The notes below the pieces were generated by a model, which saw only the letters and a list, made by a program, of their open reading frames with translations, made no database searches and was not told the DNA's origin. A stretch of 64,000 nucleotides of DNA from Saprospiraceae bacterium. Lineage in GTDB: Bacteria; Bacteroidota; Bacteroidia; Chitinophagales; Saprospiraceae. The translations under genes were made by a program, and so were the position numbers. The stretch covers positions 3,794,501 through 3,858,500 of the forward strand of contig JADKFX010000001.1 in the NCBI GenBank assembly GCA_016717265.1, given 5' to 3'. Shown here piece after piece: positions 25,932 to 34,639 of the stretch; the stretch's first letter is position 1, and each line of letters opens with the position of its first letter.

Positions 25932-27326
25932 ATGATGTATACAATTAAATTTGGAACTGACGGCTGGCGCGCCATACTTGCCAAAGACTACACCGTAGAA
26001 AATGTACGCAGAGTTGCTGCTGGAACTTCTCGTTGGCTACAATCAAAAAAATTAAAAAAAGTGGTCATTGGTTATGATTGCCGTTTTGGAGGTGCCATGT
26101 TCCAAGAGGAAATTGCTTCTTTACTTGCACAAGATGGAATTGAATGTTTAATAGGGAATCAGTTTGTGAGTACGCCAATGGTTTCCTATGGTGTTGTAAA
26201 TCATAAAGCTGATTTAGGAATTGTTATTACGGCCAGTCACAATCCACCTTCTTATAATGGGTATAAATTAAAATCGGCCTACGGAGGTCCGACAATACCA
26301 AAAGAAATTGCAGCATTAGAAGCATTGATTCCAGCGATTGCACCGCTTCAAGAAACAAGTTATCAAGAACTTATTAATCTTGCTAAAATCCGTTTTGTAG
26401 ATCTTGAAGCAGAATATATTCAACATATCAAAAATAATTTTGAACTTGAAAAAATAAATTCCAGTTCTTTAATTGCTTATGATGCAATGTACGGAGCAGG
26501 TCAGAACGCAATGACAAAATTGTTTCCGGAAATAAAATTTTTTCATTGTGAATACAATCCAGGTTTTAATAATACACCACCAGAACCGATTGCAAAAAAT
26601 CTTATTGAAATCAGTCAGTTTATTAAAACGAATCCAGGCAAATACATTGGTATTGCCACAGATGGAGATGCTGATCGCCTAGCTATGTTTGACGATCATG
26701 GTAATTTAATTGACTCCCATCATATCCTTTTGTTACTATTGCATTACCTGGCTGGTTATAAAAAATATACGGGTAAAGTAGTGGTCAGTTTTTCAGTTAC
26801 TAATAAATTAAAAAACCTGGCAGACTATTATGGATTAGAATGCATTGTAACAAAAATAGGATTTAAATATATCGCCGAATACATGATTACTGAAGATGTG
26901 CTGGTAGCCGGTGAAGAGTCGGGTGGGCTAGCAATCAAAGGGCATATTCCAGAACGCGATGGGATCTGGATTGCTTTAACGATTCTTCAGTTTATGGGAG
27001 AAACTGGCAAGTCGATAAACCAGCTAATAGAAGAAATTTACAATCTTGTAGGATCCTTTTCTTATGATCGCCTGGATTTACATTTAACAGAACATCAAAT
27101 TGAGCTTGTAAAAATTAAATTACAATCTGAAATTCAAACCTGGGGAACTTATAAAACTCAACTATCTGAATCCTTAGATGGATATAAATATTACTTTGAA
27201 AATGATGCCTGGCTTTTGATTCGAACTTCCGGAACTGAACCGGTTCTAAGAATATATGCCCAAGGGAATACCGCTGATGAAGTTTTAGAAATCCTTAATT
27301 CTGCCCGAACTGTATTACATGTCTAA
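25932..27326 (+). CDS. phosphoglucomutase/phosphomannomutase family protein
   Basis: The enzyme interconverts hexose 1- and 6-phosphates through a phosphoserine. From the ATG at 25932 it is 464 residues and begins MMYTIKFGTDGWRAILAKDY, the usual start of this family; the frame reaches a TTG at 25797 inside the divergent pcm gene, which is not credible. The active-site serine is in VITASHNPPSYNGYK (Ser102), the metal loop is ATDGDADRLA, the sugar-binding loop is AGEESGGLAIKGH, and the phosphate-binding loop is LIRTSGTEPVLRIY. Whether glucose or mannose is preferred is not clear. The 3' end overlaps the convergent acetyltransferase gene by 32 bp. Confidence 0.94.
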   Translation: MMYTIKFGTDGWRAILAKDYTVENVRRVAAGTSRWLQSKKLKKVVIGYDCRFGGAMFQEEIASLLAQDGIECLIGNQFVSTPMVSYGVVNHKADLGIVITASHNPPSYNGYKLKSAYGGPTIPKEIAALEALIPAIAPLQETSYQELINLAKIRFVDLEAEYIQHIKNNFELEKINSSSLIAYDAMYGAGQNAMTKLFPEIKFFHCEYNPGFNNTPPEPIAKNLIEISQFIKTNPGKYIGIATDGDADRLAMFDDHGNLIDSHHILLLLLHYLAGYKKYTGKVVVSFSVTNKLKNLADYYGLECIVTKIGFKYIAEYMITEDVLVAGEESGGLAIKGHIPERDGIWIALTILQFMGETGKSINQLIEEIYNLVGSFSYDRLDLHLTEHQIELVKIKLQSEIQTWGTYKTQLSESLDGYKYYFENDAWLLIRTSGTEPVLRIYAQGNTADEVLEILNSARTVLHV

Positions 27327-27759
27327 TCATTGCTTGATGTGGGATATTATCTTCTAAGTATTCTGCCCCTATGATTTCAAAATAAAAAGATTCGTAAAAA
27401 GGAATCAAATAGCATTGAGCAGAAATTTTAATATTATATCCAGGAAAAAGCAATTCACTTTGACGAATACTTTCAGCCATAATCATTCGGCCGACACCCA
27501 TTAGACGATAATCAGGGTGCGAAACGACTCTACCTATGGAAGCATAACCATCATAGGAAACACCAGGTGGAACCAGCCGCGTACAACCAATCAAAATATT
27601 ATTATCATATGCCATTACATGAAAGCACTCTAAATCCTTTCCATCCAAATCCTGATATGGGCAGTTTTGTTCTAAAACAAAGACTTCGATACGCAATTGT
27701 AATAAGGAATACAACTCCAGCGTATCAAGATCTTTAAAATGCTTAATTAAATAATTCAT
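27295..27759 (-). CDS. ElaA-like GNAT N-acetyltransferase
   Basis: From the ATG at 27759 the protein is 154 residues; the longer frame starts at a TTG. The N-terminus LYSLLQLRIEVFVLEQNCPY is typical of ElaA-type acetyltransferases, with QDLDGKDLECFHV next, and the acetyl-CoA loop reads GRVVSHPDYRLMGVGRMIM (R/LxxGVG). The C-terminal Y-E-S-F-Y-F-E segment is also typical. Substrate unknown; acts in the cytoplasm. Its stop codon lies inside the 3' end of the phosphohexomutase gene. Confidence 0.88.
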   Translation of the reverse strand: MNYLIKHFKDLDTLELYSLLQLRIEVFVLEQNCPYQDLDGKDLECFHVMAYDNNILIGCTRLVPPGVSYDGYASIGRVVSHPDYRLMGVGRMIMAESIRQSELLFPGYNIKISAQCYLIPFYESFYFEIIGAEYLEDNIPHQAMIRHVIQFGQN

Positions 27760-28310
27760 TGGTCGATTAAGCAAATATAATTCAGCTTCACGAATATTCC
27801 GTATTCCTTTTAAGTTTGACCCCTAAGTAAATCTGTTTGGAAACCTTCAAGTTTTCCAAAATCTGGGATTGTTTGTAAATAAACTGTTTTAAAAATTGAA
27901 TTGATTTTATTCATAAAAAAAATATTTACAGATTAAATGTAAATTAAAATCTTCAATTATAAAGTTTATTTAAAGATTCAATGTAAGTTTTCCAACAAAC
28001 GAACGCTATTCATAAGATCTAAATTCTACATATTATGATTCCAAATTTAGAATGCATAATGTATAGTAAAATCCATCCAAATGAACCGTTGCCAATAGAT
28101 AAAACGAGCAAATATTAGCATTGGATTATAAAAAATAATCATCAAATGAAATACAAAATACCGTAATCTGTAAAAACATTAAACTATAAAAAAATGTCCC
28201 CCATTTTCATGGGAGACATCAAGGGCTTATTTTCACTCTAATAACACTAATCCCTTAAAATACAAACTACAAACTATTAAGAAAATTTTTGTTCACCATG
28301 TGCTTTGAAG
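27760..28310. other. intergenic region, 551 bp
   Basis: AT-rich sequence between two minus-strand genes. It contains the terminator at 28187-28219. No other hairpin or coding-like frame was recognised. Confidence 0.45.
28187..28219 (-). terminator. rho-independent terminator of the haloperoxidase-like operon
   Basis: On the minus strand ATGTCTCCCAT pairs with ATGGGGGACAT (one mismatch, loop GAAA) and is followed by T7. It lies about 90 nt beyond the stop at 28311. Confidence 0.82.
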
Positions 28311-29852
28311 TTATTCTGCACCATCCACTTTTGCAATATTCAATACAAAATTTGCAACCGCTTTACCTTGCACCAATCCTGCTTCGCAGTCAAATCGATA
28401 ATGGATGCCAGCAATAATTCTGGATTCAGATGCTTCCTTTGCGTAGGAATTAAATAATGCTGCATCTGAAGGGTATAAATGGTTAAGTATTTCCGCAGCA
28501 GCAGATGAAAAGCTGGAGTGGCCTGATGTATAACTTGGAAAATTAGGAGTCCCTAATATTGTTTTCAAACCAGGAATTCCTTCAATTGGTCTTGGATAAT
28601 GATAAAAATATTTTGCATCCCAACATGCAACGCCTGCATCCATAATAGCCATATTTAAATATGCTAAGGTCCTTGCACTGCGCACTGGATTCACTTTATT
28701 TTTTATAATTTGATCACATGCAAATCGATTCCAATGGCCCGGAGGTGTATACGTTCCTAATCCATCTGCCCACCAGTTTGCAATTTTTCTTTGATCTTCT
28801 GAAATGTTTTCTGAGATATCCTTCAACTCATTGGCTGCTGTAATGAATTCCGGGGAACCAGGTTTTGGTGGCACTGGAGGCCGAATTGTCTTTACATCAG
28901 GTACAGCCCATGTTTTTACTTTTCCAAAATAGGGTGTAATTCCTACTGGCCGTGGTGGTGTTTCCTGATTTGTCCAGGACCATCCAAAAGTATTAAATGC
29001 GAGTTGTTTTAAAGAATCGGAAATGGGTCTTGGTGTTTGTGCTGCTCCCATTCCATCTGTTTTTGCTCTGGCAAGTGCAACTTTAGCAATTTCCTCTCCT
29101 AATAATTTACCTGCATCAATATCACTTTGAACATTTGCTCCTGCCCAAAGAAAACTGTTTCTGCATTCATCTCCTTTTTTAGATAAATAATCTTTTTCTA
29201 AAGGAAATAAAGCGGTTAACATTGCTTGAGAAACCGAAGCTATTGCTGCACCGTCAGAAGGATAAGATGGCAGATTTGATTTAGGAAATAACTGTGCTAT
29301 ACTTGCATCCGTAGTGACTGGTTCCGCACGATTAAATTTATATTTATAATGCCAGGTTGAAATCAAAGCATCAAATTGTGCTACCGCAAGATATGCAAAC
29401 GCTCTACATGAATAAGGTGGATGTGCAAATGGAAAAAATGGATACTTGTCTGGTGTGGCTGCATTTGGTGCAGGATATGAATTATCTGCATTTGGAGCTG
29501 GTGCTAAATTATATTTTGCAGCCAATTCTCTTGCGATTTCATTCCACCGAATAACTGGATTATTGGTCCAGTATTCTACACTTTCTTTTTGAGCTGCACT
29601 TACAGCAGCAGTTGCTGATTTTAAGCTTGCTAATTCTGCTTTATATAGATCAGATGTAACATCATTTGGTGTAGCAATTGGAATTTGTTCATTACTTGTC
29701 AATAAAATAGGCTTCCAATCTCCCGCTTTATCGTCTGAATTTGCCCATGCATAGGGATTATATGAAACATACGTTGGAATATCTTCATCACATGCAGTGA
29801 TAAATACCAAACAAATTATAAATAGATAGCTTAGTGAATGTATTGTTTTCAT
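28311..29852 (-). CDS. PAP2-superfamily lipoprotein, vanadium haloperoxidase-like
   Basis: The 513-residue lipoprotein has its lipobox cysteine at Cys21 (LVFITACDED). All three phosphate/vanadate motifs of the PAP2/haloperoxidase superfamily are present near the C-terminus: KYFYHYPRP (KX6RP), PSYTSGHSS (PSxxxGH) and SRIIAGIHYRFD (SRX5HX3D). The length and long helical N-terminal half fit vanadium-dependent haloperoxidases more than small lipid phosphatases, but sequence alone does not prove halide oxidation; an acid phosphatase role is possible. It should sit in the envelope facing the periplasm or outside. The start overlaps the stop of the upstream outer-membrane barrel gene by 4 bp, so translation is probably coupled. 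Confidence 0.86.
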   Translation of the reverse strand: MKTIHSLSYLFIICLVFITACDEDIPTYVSYNPYAWANSDDKAGDWKPILLTSNEQIPIATPNDVTSDLYKAELASLKSATAAVSAAQKESVEYWTNNPVIRWNEIARELAAKYNLAPAPNADNSYPAPNAATPDKYPFFPFAHPPYSCRAFAYLAVAQFDALISTWHYKYKFNRAEPVTTDASIAQLFPKSNLPSYPSDGAAIASVSQAMLTALFPLEKDYLSKKGDECRNSFLWAGANVQSDIDAGKLLGEEIAKVALARAKTDGMGAAQTPRPISDSLKQLAFNTFGWSWTNQETPPRPVGITPYFGKVKTWAVPDVKTIRPPVPPKPGSPEFITAANELKDISENISEDQRKIANWWADGLGTYTPPGHWNRFACDQIIKNKVNPVRSARTLAYLNMAIMDAGVACWDAKYFYHYPRPIEGIPGLKTILGTPNFPSYTSGHSSFSSAAAEILNHLYPSDAALFNSYAKEASESRIIAGIHYRFDCEAGLVQGKAVANFVLNIAKVDGAE

Positions 29853-30811
29853 TGTTGTGAGTTATTAGATTTTGAAATACTAAATTGATATGTAATGCCG
29901 ACTAAAAAGCCTGAATTCTTACCTACATTTCTGCCTTCAAGAGTTTGAGAATAGTTTACAAGAACGCCTAGTCCGTTAATTGCTTTGGTATAATATTGTG
30001 CTCCAAATTGAATGGAACTCGCTTCCATTTTATTGGAAATAAATCCTGCGTCTTGTCTTCGAATATCGTGTCCTTTTAATGTATTAAATTGTTCATAAGA
30101 ACCTTCAACTTTAAGACTTTTATCAAAAAACCAACAACCTAAAGTCCCGGTTAAATGCGTAGCATTTGGAACATCCACTTCATTGGAATAATACCCTTCA
30201 GATGTGTAATAATAGTTTCTTTCAATAGTTGAAGTTCCACGCAATAAATACGCAGTTGTTAGCCTGGCATAAATACCTAAATCAAACAAATATTGGAGCG
30301 CAAGACGACCTTGACCTTCTGCACAACCTAAACCCAAATTAAAAGGTGCATAATCGGGTAAATAATTGGACATAGGAGTCGTAAATCCTAAGACAACATG
30401 GGTCGTAAATGCACCCGGTCCAAGCTGCTTTTTTATGGCTTCCACTTTTGCCCATAATCCAAGATCTTGAATTCCTGAAGCCCCTTTCATTTGACCTCCG
30501 GAAGGTTCCGTTGTAATATATGGCAAGCTTGCAATTAAATTAATTCGATTTGTAATTCCTGCAGCTACCATAAGTCCATAACTATTGCGAGTTAAGGTGC
30601 CAAAATTTCCATTTTTTCGCAGAAGGGTTCCTTCCCAGTATTCATCAAATTTATCCTGACCAAAGGTTGCAGCGATACAAATACGCTTACCTTCCATCAT
30701 AATAGCATCGGATGGTGTTTGTGCTTTTAGTATTGGAATTGCAGTAATGAATATTCCAAAAAGTAAATAAATATGCGAGATCTTAAAATAATAGTTTCGT
30801 AAATAGTTCAT
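29849..30811 (-). CDS. outer-membrane beta-barrel protein
   Basis: The 320-residue protein has a signal peptide ending near LKAQ (residue 31), preceded by a slightly long N-terminus. The rest is a series of amphipathic strands (GLMVAAGITNRINLIASLPY, LQYLFDLGIYARLTTAYLL, FLVGITYQFSIS) as in meta-pathway/transporter-type outer-membrane barrels. It is the first gene of a two-gene operon: its stop overlaps the ATG of the haloperoxidase-like gene by 4 bp. A channel or binding partner role for the enzyme's substrate is plausible but inferred. Confidence 0.78.
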   Translation of the reverse strand: MNYLRNYYFKISHIYLLFGIFITAIPILKAQTPSDAIMMEGKRICIAATFGQDKFDEYWEGTLLRKNGNFGTLTRNSYGLMVAAGITNRINLIASLPYITTEPSGGQMKGASGIQDLGLWAKVEAIKKQLGPGAFTTHVVLGFTTPMSNYLPDYAPFNLGLGCAEGQGRLALQYLFDLGIYARLTTAYLLRGTSTIERNYYYTSEGYYSNEVDVPNATHLTGTLGCWFFDKSLKVEGSYEQFNTLKGHDIRRQDAGFISNKMEASSIQFGAQYYTKAINGLGVLVNYSQTLEGRNVGKNSGFLVGITYQFSISKSNNSQQ

Positions 30812-31485
30812 ATAAATATATTTAAAAATAAATTAGGATTCGTACAAACCATCAATTCCTCTTTCGAGTATTGAAAGATTTTCTAAATTAAAGTTAAAAC
30901 AGGGCTCAAAACTATAATGAGGGTCTAGCGATCTTAAAATTATTTTACGAATGGACTCATTTTCTTGATGAAATCCTGTTTTAAATTTATAAAAGCCCTG
31001 ATTTCAAAGATCAAAATTGGTCAGTGTTGTTCGTCGTTGTGGAAATAAAATAAGCAATATTAAAAAATAATATAGTTACATTTTTATATATATCAAACAG
31101 AAATTGAGATCTTAACCACGAAAATTGCATTGCAAATTTTGGACTTGATTCGCATTAGAAAAGGAGATAAATTCAAGGTATTTAATCATATCCTCCATTC
31201 ATAAAACGCAGTTAGGAAATTAAACAATCCAAATTATCTCAAGTATCCATTCAAGATTTTTGGAATAAAATCCAATAGTTACAAGATACGTAACCCTAAA
31301 GATTATCTATTTAGAATTCCAAAAATGGTTAAATTCTAAGTGATCCGGATTGGATTATTCATTATGAAAAGAAAAAAAAATGCATCTATAAAAGATGCAT
31401 TTAAGTCTACTGTCTTACAAATACAAAAATTTATCAAACGAATCTAAATTGTTAGCATACAGTTCTTGGGCTACCTGAAAATAAT
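30812..31485. other. intergenic region, 674 bp
   Basis: It lies between two minus-strand operons. It holds a candidate -7 element (minus-strand TAGTTTTG at 30907-30914) for the barrel/haloperoxidase operon and the terminator at 31370-31402. No coding-like frame was recognised. Confidence 0.45.
31370..31402 (-). terminator. terminator of the YceI/sensor/DUF5777 cluster
   Basis: AAATGCATCT at 31378-31387 pairs with AGATGCATTT at 31393-31402; on the minus strand a T-rich run follows. It lies about 85 nt after the stop of the last gene of the cluster. Confidence 0.75.
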
Positions 31486-32385
31486 TTACTCAAGCATTTT
31501 TGGTTTCACTAATGTAAAAACTCTGCTAATGTTAAATCCAAAATGAATTTGACCTTTTTCCCAGGTGTCTTTAGTTTCGCCAAGAAAGCCTTTATAGATC
31601 ATCGCCGTAGCATTTGTAAAATGCAACTGGAATACATGGCCCCCTGTTTCAATATCAAAACCAATAGATAATGGATCAACGAATTCCTTTGCTAATTGAT
31701 TTTTTGGATTATAAAAGTATTCTATATTTATGGATGTTCTTTTAGAAATTTTTTGTCGCAATCCAATTCCTAAACTATAAACATCATTCTTTTCAATATT
31801 TGTACCCACTAAATTTCTGTGCAATAAGGTAGGCATCAACTGAATAGATAATCCATCGGAAAATTTTCTAGCCAATAAGATTTGAAATGAATAATACAAT
31901 CTGCTGGAAAAGTAATTCGGCCGCGTTTCATCAGCAAATTTGGTTGTTTTAATCTCGATAGCACCAAATAGGGAAACCGACAAGGGCATTGCATTTTTTC
32001 CACTGCGCTGACGCAATACCTTGTACTTCAAAAAACCATCCACTGCTTTGTCTAGAGAAGATCTTCCAATACCTGTCATTAAACGATTTGTAAGCCCATA
32101 ATCAGCCCCAATTCGAATGGTCGCACCATCCAATCCAAAAAACTCAGACACGCCTCTGTCAAGACTTGAAAACCGATGCTGAATTTTAATATCCAAAACT
32201 CCTTTTGCTGAATTTTCAATACTCTGACTGTTGATAATTCGAGTGGATTTAAAGGTTGCTGCTGTCAGGAAACTTGGGGTTTCTTCACCCAGTAGTTCTA
32301 ATAAGTCTTCCTGTCCAAATATTGGAAATGTAAAAATTCCAATTTGCAATAGAATAGCAAAACATATGGACAGAATTCGGAACAT
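31486..32385 (-). CDS. DUF5777-type outer-membrane beta-barrel protein
   Basis: The 299-residue protein has a signal peptide (MFRILSICFAILLQIGIFTF, cut near FGQ). The mature part begins with EDLLELLGEETPSFLTAATF, then TRIINSQSIENSAKGVLDIK, and IQHRFSSLDRGVSEFFGLDG, a pattern I know from DUF5777 barrels of Bacteroidota. Later strands (SLSIGFDIETGGHVFQLHFT, KGQIHFGFNISRVFTL) complete the barrel. Function unknown. Its ATG follows the stop of the YceI gene by 1 bp, so it is translationally linked to YceI and belongs to the cluster that starts with the sensor kinase. Confidence 0.8.
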   Translation of the reverse strand: MFRILSICFAILLQIGIFTFPIFGQEDLLELLGEETPSFLTAATFKSTRIINSQSIENSAKGVLDIKIQHRFSSLDRGVSEFFGLDGATIRIGADYGLTNRLMTGIGRSSLDKAVDGFLKYKVLRQRSGKNAMPLSVSLFGAIEIKTTKFADETRPNYFSSRLYYSFQILLARKFSDGLSIQLMPTLLHRNLVGTNIEKNDVYSLGIGLRQKISKRTSINIEYFYNPKNQLAKEFVDPLSIGFDIETGGHVFQLHFTNATAMIYKGFLGETKDTWEKGQIHFGFNISRVFTLVKPKMLE

Positions 32386-32386
32386 G

Positions 32387-32938
32387 CTATTTATTTAATA
32401 AATTATAATCTATCTTCACAGAAACATCTATATCATTTGAAATACTATTTTTTACAACAGATGGTATTTCAATATTAAAATCACTGCATTTTACTTTGAA
32501 TTTTGATTCCACATGAACCCCTTTAGCATCTACCGTAATTTGACCCATCGCTGTTACCGGCTTTGTTACACCATGCATGGTCATATCTCCTTCAACAGTA
32601 ACTTTTGATACCCCTGGTTTTGTCAAATCCAATTTGTCAGCATCCAGTACTTTTCCTTTAAAAATAGTTTTTGGATACTTAGTTGACTCCATATAATTTT
32701 CATTAAAATGTTCTTGCATTAATGCTTTCTCAAAAACGAATGCATTGTTGAGTGCGGCAAATTCTACCTTTCCGGTACTTTTATCAAAAACGGTTGAAGC
32801 AGTTGTATTCAAAGCTTCTATTTTTTCAACTTTAGACTCTGAATGAAAACGCACAATAGCATTTTTTGAAAAATACTTCTGACTATTTCCCGAAGCGATA
32901 ACAAACACACTGAATAAAACCACATAAATCCTTTTCAT
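32387..32938 (-). CDS. YceI-family periplasmic lipid-binding-like protein
   Basis: From the ATG at 32938 the product is 183 residues with a signal peptide (MKRIYVVLFSVFVIASGNSQ); an upstream in-frame ATG at 32974 adds a poor leader. YceI proteins form a lipocalin-like barrel that binds polyisoprenoid lipids such as isoprenoid quinones. The motif EHFNENYMESTKYPKTIFKG matches the conserved HF-x-x-x-x-x-P-x-x-x-F pattern, and GDMTMHGVTKPV is the conserved turn. A paralogue lies at the other end of the same cluster (38251-38784) and shares EHFNENYMES. Both presumably act on the same type of ligand. Confidence 0.88.
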   Translation of the reverse strand: MKRIYVVLFSVFVIASGNSQKYFSKNAIVRFHSESKVEKIEALNTTASTVFDKSTGKVEFAALNNAFVFEKALMQEHFNENYMESTKYPKTIFKGKVLDADKLDLTKPGVSKVTVEGDMTMHGVTKPVTAMGQITVDAKGVHVESKFKVKCSDFNIEIPSVVKNSISNDIDVSVKIDYNLLNK

Positions 32939-33003
32939 AATATTATTTTTATTTTTAAATTTTTCTAAAATCATCTATTAAAATTGCCTATAGTACATCC
33001 AAA

Positions 33004-33420
33004 TTAATTCAAACACACCACTTGATTTAATATGATATCCATTAATTTTCCTGAACAAACTCCCTGGACCTTTACATTATCTCCCATTTTATATTTATCC
33101 TTAATTTTTTCAATAAACCGCCCATCCATTTCGCATTGAATGGTACTTAATTCATTGCCTGTTGCTATAGACCATATCAATCTGTTCTCAATCATTTGAA
33201 CTTCTGTTATTGCGCCTTCCAGTTCAATCACTTTATTTAAATATTTATTTAGTGCCGCGACTTCATCTTGTTCAAACTCAGCCATCCAGGTTGATGGTTC
33301 AAGGACAAAATCAGCTTTTGCTTCCTTCAAGTTTGCAAATGGCTTATTATATTGTCTATAACCGTAATAAGCTGCACCTAAGGCAACCAGGAATAAAACT
33401 ATAAAAATCTTTTTCTTCAT
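33004..33420 (-). CDS. membrane-anchored OB-fold (tRNA_anti-like) protein
   Basis: The 138-residue protein has an N-terminal membrane segment (KKKIFIVLFLVALGAAYYGY). The C-terminal 80 residues, with VIELEGAITEVQMIENRLIW and GDNVKVQGVCSGKLMDIILN, look like the small OB fold of the tRNA_anti-like proteins common in Bacteroidota; despite the name there is no reason to think it binds tRNA. The final VVCLN and CSG cysteines could pair. It follows the haem-motif lipoprotein gene by 4 bp, inside a chain of tightly spaced genes. Confidence 0.78.
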   Translation of the reverse strand: MKKKIFIVLFLVALGAAYYGYRQYNKPFANLKEAKADFVLEPSTWMAEFEQDEVAALNKYLNKVIELEGAITEVQMIENRLIWSIATGNELSTIQCEMDGRFIEKIKDKYKMGDNVKVQGVCSGKLMDIILNQVVCLN

Positions 33421-33424
33421 AAAA

Positions 33425-33790
33425 TCAATTATTTAATGTGCCTTGGTTTATCCAGGCTTCAAGGATTTTAATTTCACAATTCGGGATTTTTTCTCCACCT
33501 AATGGCATTGCAGTAAAACCAGATTCATGATTAATTGAACCTAAAAACCGATTTAAGGCAATAAAGTTTAAAAAATCAGTATATCCTTCAAATTCATAAA
33601 TTGAAACTGTATTATTATTTCCATGACAATTGTAACATCTTGATTGCAAAATTGGGCTGACATCCAAATTATAACTTACTTCCATTGTATCACAGGCCGG
33701 AGGATTAGGATATAGTGTTTCTTCTGAGTCATAAAAACATGAATTCAAACTTAAGATGAAAACAAATAGGAATAAAAATTGATATCTCAT
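33425..33790 (-). CDS. small lipoprotein with one CxxCH haem-c motif
   Basis: The 121-residue protein begins MRYQFLFLFVFILSLNSC, a lipoprotein signal with Cys at residue 18. One haem-binding motif is present: SRCYNCHGN (CYNCH). The C-terminal part, with GFTAMPLGGEKIPNCEIKIL and EAWINQGTLNN, matches the end of the larger neighbour (SMPKGGKKLDVCSIQKIEAW), so the two are related. In this family the methionine in AMPLGG may be the distal haem ligand. Probably an envelope electron carrier. Gaps to both neighbours are 4 bp. Confidence 0.8.
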   Translation of the reverse strand: MRYQFLFLFVFILSLNSCFYDSEETLYPNPPACDTMEVSYNLDVSPILQSRCYNCHGNNNTVSIYEFEGYTDFLNFIALNRFLGSINHESGFTAMPLGGEKIPNCEIKILEAWINQGTLNN

Positions 33791-33794
33791 CTTC

Positions 33795-34526
33795 TTAATT
33801 ATTTAAACCTCCCTGTTGTATCCAGGCTTCTATTTTCTGAATAGAACAAACATCTAATTTTTTACCTCCTTTGGGCATCGAAACACATCCAACATTCCAA
33901 TTAATTGAACAAACTAATTTTCCATTGTTAGCAATGCTTTTAACTTCAGTATAGCTTGTTAATGACAAATTACCCAGTGGCGCAGTCCCAGAATGACATA
34001 CTTTACAATTTGTATTAATAATTGGAAGCACCTCTTTGGAATAACTTATTGCAATAAGATTGCAATTACCAGATAACTTGCAACTATCATTTTTTGCACC
34101 TTGTAATATCCAATTGTATATAAGATTTTGTTGTTCAATACTTAATGCATTCATTGGAGGTGGGGGCATTCTCTTCTTCGGATCCTGAGAACTGATAAGT
34201 TTGTAAATATCACCAGAGCTTGGATTATTTGCTCTGATATCACCGGTTCTTAAGATATTTTGATACGTGTCTAAAATTAATCCTTCCTCATGTTTAATTG
34301 GGTCATGACATCCACTTAAAGCACAACTGGATTGAAAAATAGGAAGCACTTGATTTTGAAAATAGATGATATTCGTATCACAAGCATTTTGATTCGTTGA
34401 ATCCATGGTCATTGTATCTAATGGATCCTTACTAATGAAGATAGGATCATGGACACATCCGCCAAGAAATAAGCCAAAAAAGCTAAATCCTACTAAAATC
34501 CCTATGAAAATTGTAAATAACCTCAT
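33795..34526 (-). CDS. lipoprotein with two cytochrome c-like motifs
   Basis: The 243-residue protein has an N-terminal hydrophobic segment with a lipobox-like cysteine (FFGLFLGGC). The first half has SSCALSGCHD, a CX4CH form, followed by KRMPPPPMNALS; the second half has TNCKVCHSG, a standard CxxCH, followed by SMPKGGKKL. Each half resembles a small cytochrome c domain of the type found in planctomycete-type cytochrome proteins, with a Met-rich loop that may give the sixth ligand. The CX4CH spacing is unusual but known in some c-type cytochromes. Envelope electron transfer is the likely role. The next gene starts 4 bp away. Confidence 0.8.
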   Translation of the reverse strand: MRLFTIFIGILVGFSFFGLFLGGCVHDPIFISKDPLDTMTMDSTNQNACDTNIIYFQNQVLPIFQSSCALSGCHDPIKHEEGLILDTYQNILRTGDIRANNPSSGDIYKLISSQDPKKRMPPPPMNALSIEQQNLIYNWILQGAKNDSCKLSGNCNLIAISYSKEVLPIINTNCKVCHSGTAPLGNLSLTSYTEVKSIANNGKLVCSINWNVGCVSMPKGGKKLDVCSIQKIEAWIQQGGLNN

Positions 34527-34639
34527 GCATTATTAAAACACCAATTTTACTCCATGGATTGCAATGCGTATCATAATTAAAGCTTAAAACATAAATTTAA
34601 AGGACAGAACCGGAAAATCGGCCTCTGGAAAATTAGCTC

